Origin: Flavobacteriales bacterium UBA720 | GTDB lineage: Bacteria; Bacteroidota; Bacteroidia; Flavobacteriales; Weeksellaceae | Direction of reading: 5' to 3' | Length of the DNA stretch: 15,551 nucleotides | Assembly: GCA_002297505.1 (NCBI GenBank) | Contig: DBLQ01000072.1 | Coordinates: 1 to 15,551, forward strand | Shown here: one piece after another, positions 1-7,062 of the stretch | Position numbering within the stretch: the stretch's first letter is position 1 | Layout: each line of letters begins with the position of its first letter | Program-made: the position numbers and the translations under genes | The notes under the pieces: generated by a model | The model's database searches: none | The model's input: the letters and a program-made list of their open reading frames with translations, nothing else | What the model was told of the DNA's origin: nothing

Positions 1-378
1 CAATCCGAAAATCAAATTAGACCGCGCCACATCGCCCATATCGCTCACAATCTTGTCATAGCGCGCATCTTTGGTGATCACATTGTCTTTCCAGTGCGAG
101 AAAGGATGCGTGCCGCCACCGGACACCCGAAGTCCCTGTTCGTGTGCGGTTTTCACGAGGTGTCTTCTCAGGTCGGTCAGTTCCTGGCGTACCTGCTGGA
201 TATTTTCGCAGATGCCGGTTTCCATTTCTACTACCGACTCGTGCATCTCGTGTTTTAAGTTTTCGCTGAGGACGGCCTTTCCGCCTTCGATGATTTTGGA
301 AACGTGTGAGACCAGATCGCGGCTCTCAGCATCTATAATTTGGTATTCTTCTTCAACGCCAATCGTGAATTTGTGCAT
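1..378 (-). CDS. Carboxylate-amine ligase, GCS2/YbdK family (partial, N-terminal 126 residues)
   Basis: Partial gene: 126 codons from the ATG at 378 run off the left edge, and the C-terminal two thirds are missing (family members are about 370-390 aa). The N-terminus reads MHKFTIGVEEEYQIID, which carries the GVEEEY signature of glutamate-cysteine-ligase type 2 proteins (COG2170, E. coli YbdK). A GGGTHPF stretch at residues 87-93 also matches the family. These enzymes use ATP to join a carboxylate, often glutamate-like, to an amine; E. coli YbdK has weak gamma-glutamylcysteine ligase activity. It is the last gene seen in a minus-strand cluster with two ATP-grasp ligases, and a hairpin at 419-457 separates it from the nearer one. 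Family assignment is firm. The true substrate is unknown, and glutathione synthesis is not implied. Confidence 0.88.
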   Translation of the reverse strand, partial: MHKFTIGVEEEYQIIDAESRDLVSHVSKIIEGGKAVLSENLKHEMHESVVEMETGICENIQQVRQELTDLRRHLVKTAHEQGLRVSGGGTHPFSHWKDNVITKDARYDKIVSDMGDVARSNLIFGL

Positions 379-418
379 ATTATTTGTGTTTGTTATGTTA
401 AGGTAAGTTGTTCGTTAA

Positions 419-457
419 AATAAACCTTCCAGGTATTTAAAATCTTGAAGGTTTATT
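419..457 (-). terminator. Hairpin between ATP-grasp ligase B and the GCS2 ligase
   Basis: A perfect 11-bp inverted repeat (419-429 AATAAACCTTC with 447-457 GAAGGTTTATT) encloses a 17-nt loop that contains a further 2-bp AG/CT pairing. Read on the minus strand, the stem ends in a T-rich tail (TTTATTTTAACG). It lies just after the ATP-grasp stop codon at 465 and before the ligase start at 378. It could be an intrinsic terminator or a partial attenuator that lowers expression of the distal gene. The plus strand has a six-T run after the stem (461-466), but no plus-strand gene ends here. Confidence 0.45.
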
Positions 458-464
458 GACTTTT

Positions 465-1415
465 TTACAATTGATTGGTTACAAATTTCCCCCAGTCGAT
501 ATTGATTTTTCCAGGCTTGTAATCCTTTGCTTTTTCAATTGCCAATTTGGCGGCATGTTCGACAATCCATTGGAAATTTTCCTCGCCAACGGAGTTTCTG
601 TCCGCATCAGGCGCTGGATTACAGAAATCAATGGCGTAAGGAATCCCGTCTCTCACAGCAAATTCCACCGTGTTGAAATCGTAGCCTAAAGCTTCATTCA
701 TTTTAATGGTGTAGTCGGTGATCGTCTTCAGTAATTTCTCGAGTTCTTTTCCTTCTGTTTGATGCGTTGTTGCATATCTTAGATGATGCGGATTTCTTGG
801 TTCGTAAGGCATAATGTGGACATACTTTCTGCCCAGACAATACACGCGATAGTAATCCTCGAAAACGATTTCTTCCTGAACCATCATCACGAGTTGCTCT
901 GTTTCTGCGTGTTTTGCCCACATATCTTCAGGACTTTCTACGCGGTAAACATTTCGCCATCCGCCGCCGTCGTGCGGTTTCATATAGGCCGGAAAACCGA
1001 TGTAATTGAAAATGTATCCCCAATCGTGCGGAAATTTAAGGTTTCTGAACGATGTTTCCGACGTGTTGGTTGGTCTTTCGTGAGAAGGCAGCAAAACCGT
1101 TTTCGGCAATGGAATTCCGATTTTTGACATCAATGCATTGTTGAAAAATTTCTCATCTGCACTCCACCAAAATGGATTGTTGATGACGTAAGTGCCGTTC
1201 ACTGCAGCATTCTTAAGATAAGCTCTGTAGAAAGGAACATCTTGCGAAATCCTGTCGATAATCACGGCGTACCCATAGTCCGCGCCTTGTTCCAATTTGT
1301 CGATTTGGACGGGTTCTGCGATGTATTCGCCTTTTCCCAATTCATTAACTTTATCTATAAAAGCCCACGGAAAAGTATCTTCCATTCCGAATAAGATTCC
1401 AATTTTTTTTGCCAT
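465..1415 (-). CDS. ATP-grasp domain ligase B, 316 aa
   Basis: ATP-grasp fold protein that should activate a carboxylate as an acyl phosphate and couple it to an amine. Visible motifs are the ATP-binding lysine region FPAYMKPHDGGGW (residues 141-153, K146) with a glycine-rich loop, QEEIVFEDYYRVY (180-192), and the C-terminal metal-binding segment with E251 and IDFCNPAPD (262-270, supplying D263 and N266). The first ~100 residues form a pre-ATP-grasp Rossmann-like region (KKIGILFG start). No signal peptide is seen, so it is cytoplasmic. It lies between the MBL gene and the GCS2-type ligase. Its start at 1415 is preceded by an A-rich leader and a heptad-repeat block. The fold assignment is strong; the substrate cannot be read from sequence. 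It is not obviously D-Ala-D-Ala ligase, RimK or glutathione synthetase. Confidence 0.85.
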   Translation of the reverse strand: MAKKIGILFGMEDTFPWAFIDKVNELGKGEYIAEPVQIDKLEQGADYGYAVIIDRISQDVPFYRAYLKNAAVNGTYVINNPFWWSADEKFFNNALMSKIGIPLPKTVLLPSHERPTNTSETSFRNLKFPHDWGYIFNYIGFPAYMKPHDGGGWRNVYRVESPEDMWAKHAETEQLVMMVQEEIVFEDYYRVYCLGRKYVHIMPYEPRNPHHLRYATTHQTEGKELEKLLKTITDYTIKMNEALGYDFNTVEFAVRDGIPYAIDFCNPAPDADRNSVGEENFQWIVEHAAKLAIEKAKDYKPGKINIDWGKFVTNQL

Positions 1416-1431
1416 AATGTTGTTTTTTTTG

Positions 1432-1459
1432 GTCGGAAGCCGGATGTCCGAAGTCCGAG
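1432..1459. repeat. Heptad repeat array upstream of ATP-grasp ligase B
   Basis: Four consecutive 7-nt units on the plus strand: GTCGGAA, GCCGGAT, GTCCGAA, GTCCGAG (consensus GYCSGAN). On the coding (minus) strand the array ends 16 nt before the ATG at 1415, separated from it by an A-rich leader. It shares period and consensus with the array at 4257-4284. Confidence 0.7.
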
Positions 1460-1516
1460 GTTTATTTGTTTTTGTATTAATGTAATTTGCTATTCTATTG
1501 AGAGATTTATGAAAAT

Positions 1517-2191
1517 TTAGAAAGGAATATGAATTACTTCACCTTGTTGCTTCAAAAATTTTATATTGTCAGGGAATCCATCATCAATATGTTGGTCTGG
1601 ATATAAATGATATATTCCAAAAAATTTTGCATCAATAGATATTTTTTCACGTCGTGAAGTCATAAACATCCAAGGATTTATAAAGGCATAATCAATATTT
1701 TTGATTTTGCTTAAGTCTTCCAATTCACCAGTATCTCCTGAGAGATAAATTTTTTTATTGTGCCAAGTGATTAGGTAAGAATAATGCTCAAATGATATTC
1801 CATAGACTTTGTGGCTTGTTTTAAAAGGTTGTATTTCGAAATCAGGAATTGATTCTTTGATTTTATCTAATTCATTTATATTCCAAGGTCCATATTTTTG
1901 TCCTTGATATTTTTTTAATAGCTTTTCAGAATAATGGTCGTTGTGCTTATGTGTAAAGATAAAAATAGAGTTGTTTTTTACATTCTCTAATTCAGAATTT
2001 TCATATTTCATATATTTATGTGCACCAGATTTATATGGAAAATCGATATAAATATTAGAAATTCCATCAGTCATATTCAGCGCACAATTTCCAATAAAAC
2101 TGATTTTTATTTCATTTGATTGACAAAAAAATAGAGTAGAATTGCATAACGTTAATAGAAAGAATGAGAATATTAGATATTTTTTTTTCAT
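1517..2191 (-). CDS. Exported metallo-beta-lactamase-fold hydrolase
   Basis: MBL-fold protein of 224 aa. The metal site motif HxHxDH is present as THKHNDHY (residues 80-87: H81, H83, D85, H86), followed by SGDTGE (151-156, D153) and a late histidine in IYHLYP (H195). A basic N-terminus and hydrophobic stretch (residues 1-23) form a likely Sec signal peptide. Lipoprotein processing is unlikely because the residue before Cys23 is Phe. The protein would act in the periplasm as a hydrolase of the broad Lactamase_B_2 type, with substrate unknown. The gene stands out for very low GC: hand counts of two 60-nt stretches (1921-2040) gave 17 and 15 G/C, against 34 in a 60-nt stretch of the nearby ATP-grasp A gene (3301-3360). 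It sits inside the ligase cluster but is probably a recent arrival; a role in the pathway is doubtful. Confidence 0.85.
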   Translation of the reverse strand: MKKKYLIFSFFLLTLCNSTLFFCQSNEIKISFIGNCALNMTDGISNIYIDFPYKSGAHKYMKYENSELENVKNNSIFIFTHKHNDHYSEKLLKKYQGQKYGPWNINELDKIKESIPDFEIQPFKTSHKVYGISFEHYSYLITWHNKKIYLSGDTGELEDLSKIKNIDYAFINPWMFMTSRREKISIDAKFFGIYHLYPDQHIDDGFPDNIKFLKQQGEVIHIPF

Positions 2192-2259
2192 ATGATTAGT
2201 GTTTTTTTAGTTATATGTTTTTTTAATGCTTGTATATTTTGATTTTGGATTTACTAAAT

Positions 2260-2973
2260 TTACCCGAAAAACCTTCCAATAAATGTCGGAAAAACCATTC
2301 GCCAAAGCACCCAATCGTGGTCTATCCATTTTTGCTCGTCATACCAATGATTGATACCTTTTTCAGTTAAGATTCCTGCCATTTTTCTTGTTGGCTCCAG
2401 ACAAATATCTCTGTCTGATGTGCTTAGAACAATGTGCATATGTTTGTATTTCCAAGCTTCGTCATTCTTCACAAATTCGTCCGGACAATTGAAATAAATC
2501 AGTTGGTCATCATATCCATCCATAAAATTTCTGATGTTAAAAGCACCTGATAAACAGAAAAGATGCGACACCAAATCCGGAAATCTGAAAGCAAAATTCG
2601 CTGCGTGATAACCTCCGAAACTTGCGCCAGCCACCACTACACGATGTGTGTTATGCGTCCGCTGGATGTACGGAATAAACTCCTGAACCAGGAACTGGAC
2701 GTACATTTCGTAATTCCTGATTCTTTCGTAAGGTGTAATTCCTTTATCATAAAAACTGAAATTGTCAATCGTCTGAATGTTGAATAATTTCAAAATCCCA
2801 TTATTCGTAAAGTGCGAAATGCTTCCGTTCAGATGGAAATCGGCGTTTTGCGTGTACGAACCCTGCGAAGTTGGGAACATAATCACCGGTGTTCCAAAAT
2901 GTCCCGTAACCTCCACCTGAAGGCTCATCCCGAGAATGTGCGAATAGTAATCTGTATGTGTGATCTGTGGCAT
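2260..2973 (-). CDS. Serine esterase of the alpha/beta-hydrolase (Esterase_D-like) fold, 237 aa
   Basis: Alpha/beta-hydrolase related to the putative esterase family PF00756. The nucleophile elbow is GASFGG (residues 116-121, Ser118). The likely acid is Asp187 in STSDRD, and the likely base is His219 in IDHDW near the C-terminus. No signal peptide is visible, so the enzyme is cytoplasmic. I place the start at the ATG at 2973 (MPQITHTDYYSH). A longer in-frame start at 3030 would translate the heptad-repeat array as a low-complexity leader, which is implausible, and 2973 has the expected A/T-rich upstream bases. It follows the ATP-grasp A gene and could hydrolyse an ester or thioester precursor, or release product from the ligases. 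That function is inference. Confidence 0.83.
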   Translation of the reverse strand: MPQITHTDYYSHILGMSLQVEVTGHFGTPVIMFPTSQGSYTQNADFHLNGSISHFTNNGILKLFNIQTIDNFSFYDKGITPYERIRNYEMYVQFLVQEFIPYIQRTHNTHRVVVAGASFGGYHAANFAFRFPDLVSHLFCLSGAFNIRNFMDGYDDQLIYFNCPDEFVKNDEAWKYKHMHIVLSTSDRDICLEPTRKMAGILTEKGINHWYDEQKWIDHDWVLWRMVFPTFIGRFFG

Positions 2974-2976
2974 TTT

Positions 2977-3018
2977 TATAATTGATAATTGATGAATGAT
3001 AAATGATGATTGCTGAAT
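2977..3018. repeat. Heptad repeat array upstream of the small esterase
   Basis: Six consecutive 7-nt units on the plus strand: TATAATT, GATAATT, GATGAAT, GATAAAT, GATGATT, GCTGAAT (consensus GATNANT). On the coding strand it ends 3 nt before the esterase ATG at 2973. It is an AT-rich counterpart of the arrays at 1432-1459 and 4257-4284. Confidence 0.7.
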
Positions 3019-3038
3019 CTTAAACTTCAAATCTCAAA

Positions 3039-4244
3039 TTAACTCGTTGGTTTATCTTTAGGTGGAAGAATATTCAGGATTTGTGCTGTGACAATTTCTG
3101 ATGCCTGGTCTAATCTTTCCGCGATGATGTCTGCCGTTTTTGCTTTGTATACAATGCCGATATGATAATCAATCGGTAAGAATTTTTCCACTTCATCGTT
3201 TTGAAGATTGCGCGTGTCCGGATGTTTTTCTTTTGCTAATGCGATGATAAGACCCGCGAATAAATTCTGAGTTTCTACCACCGAATAATGATTGCCCTGA
3301 AGCAGCGCATTTTCCAACCTGGCCCATTCCCGCCATATATTCACGCCTGTAGCCGCTTCCACCATATCCGGAATATGCGCGCCGCCCACTCTGGAAGACG
3401 TCTCCAGGAAGTAATATTGTCCATCAATTCCCCGGATATATTCGCTGTGAGTCGCGCCATTTTGAATCCCAAATTTGTTCAGAACTTCTCTGTTGATTTT
3501 TTCCAGACCTCTGGCTTCCTCCGAATTTTTATCTAAAGTTTTAGTCCGGAAAACACCGCCTTCGTGCGAGACTTTCATTGGCGGAGACAGGTATTTTGAA
3601 AAGCAGGTGAACACAACTTCCTTATTGTAAACCAGACAGTCCACGTGATAGACATCGCCGGGTTTGAAAGCTTCCAGTAGGAATTTATATCGCTCGTTCC
3701 CCAGATTTTCCACCGCCGGCCACAGTTCGTCTGCCGAATTGATTTTTTTGATACCACTTGCTGAAGCTTCGGAACGAGGTTTCAAAACCCACGGGCCGGG
3801 AACATCCTGTGAGAATTTGTGAAGTTTTGCATCGTTGAAAATCGATGAAAATTCCGGAACGGAAATACCATTGTCTTTGGCTTGCTGGCGCATTGCCAAT
3901 TTATCTCTGAAATAACGATGTGTCGTCTGGCCCATTCCGGGAATACGATAGGTTTCGCGGATCATCGCCGCTTTCTCCACATCATAGTCGTCCAGGGCAA
4001 TTACTGCATCAATCTGGTGGTTTTTCATCAGATAAGCGAATCCCTGAACCAGATGATCCAGGTTCCATACAGAAGGTTCGATTTCTGGCATATAATAAAT
4101 CTCGTCTATGGCGTGCCACGGCCACGGTTTTTCTTTCAGGTTTTCCGAGGTGATCAGAATGACTTTATTGCCGAGCTTTTTGCACTCGTCCATAAAGTCG
4201 TAACCTTTGTAATAACAGGAGATGCAGACAATCGTTTTTTCCAT
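3039..4244 (-). CDS. ATP-grasp domain ligase A, 401 aa
   Basis: ATP-grasp protein of the carbamoyl-phosphate-synthase/L-amino-acid-ligase style. An N-terminal Rossmann-like domain (residues ~1-110) contains a VIALDDYDVE segment typical of this group. The ATP-binding strand is PWVLKPRSEASASGI (151-165, K155). The Mg-binding region is ATHSEYIR (264-271, E268) and FLETSSRVGGAHIPDMV (279-295, E281, R285). The length matches D-alanine-D-alanine-type dipeptide/amide ligases such as the bacilysin-synthetase-like L-amino acid ligases. It is cytoplasmic. The gene lies between the M17 peptidase (43 nt upstream) and the esterase, all on the same strand, which suggests one transcription unit. The most reasonable role is ATP-dependent formation of a peptide or amide bond in a small molecule. 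The donor and acceptor are not identifiable. Confidence 0.87.
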   Translation of the reverse strand: MEKTIVCISCYYKGYDFMDECKKLGNKVILITSENLKEKPWPWHAIDEIYYMPEIEPSVWNLDHLVQGFAYLMKNHQIDAVIALDDYDVEKAAMIRETYRIPGMGQTTHRYFRDKLAMRQQAKDNGISVPEFSSIFNDAKLHKFSQDVPGPWVLKPRSEASASGIKKINSADELWPAVENLGNERYKFLLEAFKPGDVYHVDCLVYNKEVVFTCFSKYLSPPMKVSHEGGVFRTKTLDKNSEEARGLEKINREVLNKFGIQNGATHSEYIRGIDGQYYFLETSSRVGGAHIPDMVEAATGVNIWREWARLENALLQGNHYSVVETQNLFAGLIIALAKEKHPDTRNLQNDEVEKFLPIDYHIGIVYKAKTADIIAERLDQASEIVTAQILNILPPKDKPTS

Positions 4245-4256
4245 ATTCAGTTTTTT

Positions 4257-4284
4257 GTCGGAGGTCAGATGACTGATGTCCGAT
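4257..4284. repeat. Heptad repeat array upstream of ATP-grasp ligase A
   Basis: Four consecutive 7-nt units on the plus strand: GTCGGAG, GTCAGAT, GACTGAT, GTCCGAT (consensus GTCNGAT). On the coding strand the array ends 12 nt before the ATG at 4244 and starts 3 nt after the stop codon of the M17 gene, so it fills nearly the whole intergenic space. Confidence 0.7.
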
Positions 4285-4287
4285 AAT

Positions 4288-5694
4288 TTAATTATAATTT
4301 TCTATAAAGTCTAATAAAAGCTGAACGCCATAACCTGTTGCTGCTTTATCGTTGGCATAACCAACATTCCCAAAAGCAACGCCGGCAATATCGAGATGCG
4401 CCCAATTTGGATGTCCTTCTATAAATTGCTCCAAAAATTTACCCGCAATGATACAATCTCCAAAAGGTTTCATCGAGATATTTTTAAAATCTGCCACATC
4501 CGACGTGAAGTCCTCTTTCCAAATATCCCAAAGTGGGAGATTCCACAGTCGTTGATTGGTTTTGTCGGCGGACTTTTCCAACTTCTTTTTCAAATCATTA
4601 TTGTTCGAAAAATATGCGCCGCAAGTGTAACCGAACATCCGGACTGAGCTTCCTGTCAAAGTCGCCAAATCTATCAGAACATCCGTTTTAAAATTTTTTG
4701 ACAAGTAAGAAAGGCCGTCTGCTAAAGTCATTCTGCCTTCTGCATCGGTGTTCAGCACTTCAATTGTTTTTCCATTGTAAGCCGTCACAACATCACTTGG
4801 CAGATAGGCTTTTTCCGAAACCGCATTGTCCGTAATCGGAAGAATGGCGATGATGTTGACTGGCAATTTTAATTCTGCTGCGGTAATCAAAGCGCCAATC
4901 ACTGCGCTTGCGCCACCCATATCACTTTTCATATAGTGCATATTGTCAGACGGTTTGATGGAAATTCCGCCAGTGTCGAACAACACACATTTTCCCACCA
5001 ATCCGAAAGTTTTTGCATCGGCTTTTCCGCAATTGTACTCCAAAATGGTGAAAGCAGCTTCCTGCGCACTGCCTTGATTCACAGCGACAAATGCGCCTAA
5101 GCCTTCTTCTGTAGATTCTTCTCTATTAAAGGATTTATATTTCAAATCATATTTTTCTGCCGTAGATTTCAGAAATTCTGAGATTTGATCCACCTTTTTG
5201 TGATTCGCTGGTTTGTTCAGCCATTCCATTCCGGCAAATTGTCCGTTGCAAAGCGCTTCGGTTTTTAAGGCCAATTGTTGAGCTTCGTCTTCGGAAATAT
5301 TTTCAAAACGAAGTTCAAATTGCTCGTGCCAAAATGGATGCGACTTCTCGAAAGGATAGAGGTAAGTTCCCAAGAACAAACCTTTAACGAATTCCTCCAG
5401 GAGATTCAATCCTAATTTCGAAACCACCGAAGTAGGAACGGCCTGCAAACTTTTCTTATAATCATTTGCAAATTTGTTCGCTACAGCCTGGATTTCAAAA
5501 CCTTTGGCGTCTTTTCCGATGCCGACAAAAAAATCGACTCTGTCGGAATGTGTTTTGATGAAAACTTCGTTCTTTTTTCCCTTAAAGAACAATTCAATAT
5601 TCGGATGTTTCGATTTTTCCTGTTCCCAATCGTCTTCGCTGAACAGGATTATATTTTGATTTGTTGATTCTTTTTTATTGTAAATTTTAATCAT
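4288..5694 (-). CDS. M17 leucyl-aminopeptidase-family metallopeptidase, 468 aa
   Basis: Cytoplasmic dinuclear metal aminopeptidase that would remove N-terminal residues from peptides. The signature NTDAEGR is at residues 315-321. All active-site residues line up with E. coli PepA at identical spacing: K235, D240, K247, D258, D317, E319 and catalytic R321 (PepA K270, D275, K282, D293, D352, E354, R356). The N-terminal ~150 residues are the usual divergent M17 domain. Length is typical (~460-500 aa). It lies second in a minus-strand cluster, after an esterase (70-nt gap carrying hairpins) and before ATP-grasp ligase A (43 nt). Housekeeping peptide turnover is possible, but its placement with three amide-bond ligases suggests trimming or recycling of their product. 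That link is inference. Confidence 0.93.
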   Translation of the reverse strand: MIKIYNKKESTNQNIILFSEDDWEQEKSKHPNIELFFKGKKNEVFIKTHSDRVDFFVGIGKDAKGFEIQAVANKFANDYKKSLQAVPTSVVSKLGLNLLEEFVKGLFLGTYLYPFEKSHPFWHEQFELRFENISEDEAQQLALKTEALCNGQFAGMEWLNKPANHKKVDQISEFLKSTAEKYDLKYKSFNREESTEEGLGAFVAVNQGSAQEAAFTILEYNCGKADAKTFGLVGKCVLFDTGGISIKPSDNMHYMKSDMGGASAVIGALITAAELKLPVNIIAILPITDNAVSEKAYLPSDVVTAYNGKTIEVLNTDAEGRMTLADGLSYLSKNFKTDVLIDLATLTGSSVRMFGYTCGAYFSNNNDLKKKLEKSADKTNQRLWNLPLWDIWKEDFTSDVADFKNISMKPFGDCIIAGKFLEQFIEGHPNWAHLDIAGVAFGNVGYANDKAATGYGVQLLLDFIENYN

Positions 5695-5707
5695 AACTGT
5701 TTTTTTT

Positions 5708-5753
5708 CATAGGAGTAAATTCCTATGCTCATATAATTTTGTTCCTTTGGGAC
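5708..5753. repeat. Two-hairpin REP-like element in the esterase-M17 intergenic space
   Basis: A perfect 7-bp inverted repeat CATAGGA/TCCTATG (5708-5714 and 5721-5727, 6-nt loop) is followed 13 nt later by a small hairpin GTTCC-TTT-GGGAC (5741-5753, one T-G wobble). In transcripts of the minus-strand cluster it would fold in the leader of the M17 gene. It has no T-run suited to termination. The two-hairpin layout resembles short dispersed palindromic elements, but copy number in the genome is unknown. Confidence 0.5.
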
Positions 5754-5764
5754 ATTCGTGGTCC

Positions 5765-6889
5765 TTAGTTTTTTATATTATTTTCTAATTCATTTTTGGC
5801 TTTCACAGGACTTTCGAGACTGTCGATGAACAGCCATTCTATTGCTCTCGGAAATTCCTGCGACCAATAAAATTCCTGATGTGTTCCCTGGTCATTGATA
5901 TTGGATCTTACTTCGAAGTCAAATGATTTCTGAGTTGTCAATTTTTTTAAGGTCTTTTCAAATAATCTTATCCTTCCTACCATTCGGGAACCTTCCTGTC
6001 TTCCGCCATAGAGATAAACCTTTAGTTTGTAAGGGTTTTCAAACCGTATCATTGGGAAATTGTTTTCCGGCTCTACCCAAAGTGAAGGCGAAAAAATCAG
6101 CAGTTTGGAATAGACTTCAGGGTAAAGAAATCCGCCATAAATACTGATCAAACCACCCAAGGAGCTTCCACCAATTCCCGTGTTTTCCCTGTCTTTTTTT
6201 GTCCTGTAATTTTGGTCGATCCAGGGTTTCAAAGTATCCGTGATGAATCTCAGATATTTTTTGCCTTCTGCATTTTTCGTCACATCTTCGTTATCAAAAA
6301 TATATTCTTTGATTCGGTCATCATTACCGTGTTCAACGGCAATCACGATCAAATCTCCGCGACCATATTCTGCCAGTAAAGCCAGTTTTTTATCGATCTC
6401 CCAATTGCCATATTCCGAACCTTCGTTAAAGAGATTTTGAGCGTCCTGCAGATACAGAACAGGATAATTTTTCTCAGAAGTGTAATAGTCGTAAGGCAAA
6501 AGTGCCCAGACTTTCCGGCTTCTATCCAGCTGTGGGATGTAAAATTCATCATCCACCAATTCCACAATAGGGAAGAATTCTTCTTTGAAAGGACCCCAAT
6601 TCAGTCTCCATTTTTCAACAGAATCCTGCGTTTTCTTTTGGTTTTTGCTGATCTTTCTGTTGGGCGTGATGTTGTCATAACGATCAATTTCCACATTTTC
6701 CCAGCCACCTTTCGTGAATTTGTATTCAATAGTATCCGCAAGCTCATCATCAGAAATCCGGATGTAAAAGTGATTGTCATCTAGTTTTTCCAACTCAAAT
6801 TTTGAATCTCTGGGATTCCACTTGTTAAAATTACCGGTAATAAAAATCGGTCGGTCATCATTATCTTCCGAGGTCAGAAAAAACTCCAT
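5765..6889 (-). CDS. Cytoplasmic esterase with N-terminal CBM48/AMPK-like domain, 374 aa
   Basis: The first ~65 residues resemble a glycogen/starch-binding CBM48 or AMPK-type domain: PIFITGNFNKWNPRD (14-28) and YKFTKGGWENVE (56-67). A linker leads to an alpha/beta-hydrolase domain of the Esterase_D family (PF00756), with IPQLDRSRKVWALLPYDYY near 118-136. The nucleophile elbow is GGSSLGG (240-246, Ser243), the probable acid is Glu299 in GGRQEGS, and the probable base is His337 in GTHQEF. No signal peptide is visible, in contrast with many polysaccharide-active relatives, so it probably acts in the cytoplasm. It is the first gene of the minus-strand ligase cluster. Relatives are often annotated as enterochelin-esterase-like, but the substrate here is not known; a siderophore role is not supported by the neighbours. 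Confidence 0.84.
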   Translation of the reverse strand: MEFFLTSEDNDDRPIFITGNFNKWNPRDSKFELEKLDDNHFYIRISDDELADTIEYKFTKGGWENVEIDRYDNITPNRKISKNQKKTQDSVEKWRLNWGPFKEEFFPIVELVDDEFYIPQLDRSRKVWALLPYDYYTSEKNYPVLYLQDAQNLFNEGSEYGNWEIDKKLALLAEYGRGDLIVIAVEHGNDDRIKEYIFDNEDVTKNAEGKKYLRFITDTLKPWIDQNYRTKKDRENTGIGGSSLGGLISIYGGFLYPEVYSKLLIFSPSLWVEPENNFPMIRFENPYKLKVYLYGGRQEGSRMVGRIRLFEKTLKKLTTQKSFDFEVRSNINDQGTHQEFYWSQEFPRAIEWLFIDSLESPVKAKNELENNIKN

Positions 6890-6999
6890 TCGCTTATCAA
6901 TTCCTTTAATGAATTATAAATTTATAAAATAATTTCTATTATCGTGATAGTGTTGCGGTATTTTCTTTTAAAAATATATTTAAGTAATGATAATTAACT

Positions 7000-7007
7000 C
7001 AAATTTA
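7000..7007 (-). promoter_or_regulatory. Candidate -7 element for the ligase cluster
   Basis: On the minus strand this reads TAAATTTG, an exact match to the Bacteroidetes -7 consensus TAnnTTTG. A TTA lies 19 nt upstream where TTG would be expected for the -33 element. It would give a leader of about 105 nt before the esterase start at 6889. The surrounding 6890-7062 is AT-rich with no other recognisable feature. Confidence 0.35.
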
Positions 7008-7062
7008 ATAAACGTTGAAATACTGTTAATTTCAATTATTCAAAATAATAATTAATTCTAAT

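Noticed and set aside
71..406. 111-residue open frame on the plus strand
   Set aside because: It is antisense to the GCS2-type ligase, whose GVEEEY and GTHPF motifs are unmistakable. The plus-strand product is Cys/Ser-rich without family features.
2120..2191. Lipoprotein signal on the MBL protein
   Set aside because: A Cys lies at residue 23, but the preceding residue is Phe and the lipobox pattern is not met. An ordinary Sec signal peptide is more likely.
2974..3030. N-terminal 19-residue extension of the small esterase
   Set aside because: It is the translation of the heptad-repeat array, and the second ATG at 2973 fits the family start and leader pattern better.
5765..6889. Enterochelin/siderophore esterase (Fes-like) role
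   Set aside because: The fold is related, but no siderophore synthesis, uptake or Fur-box-like genes are nearby, so the specific function is not supported.
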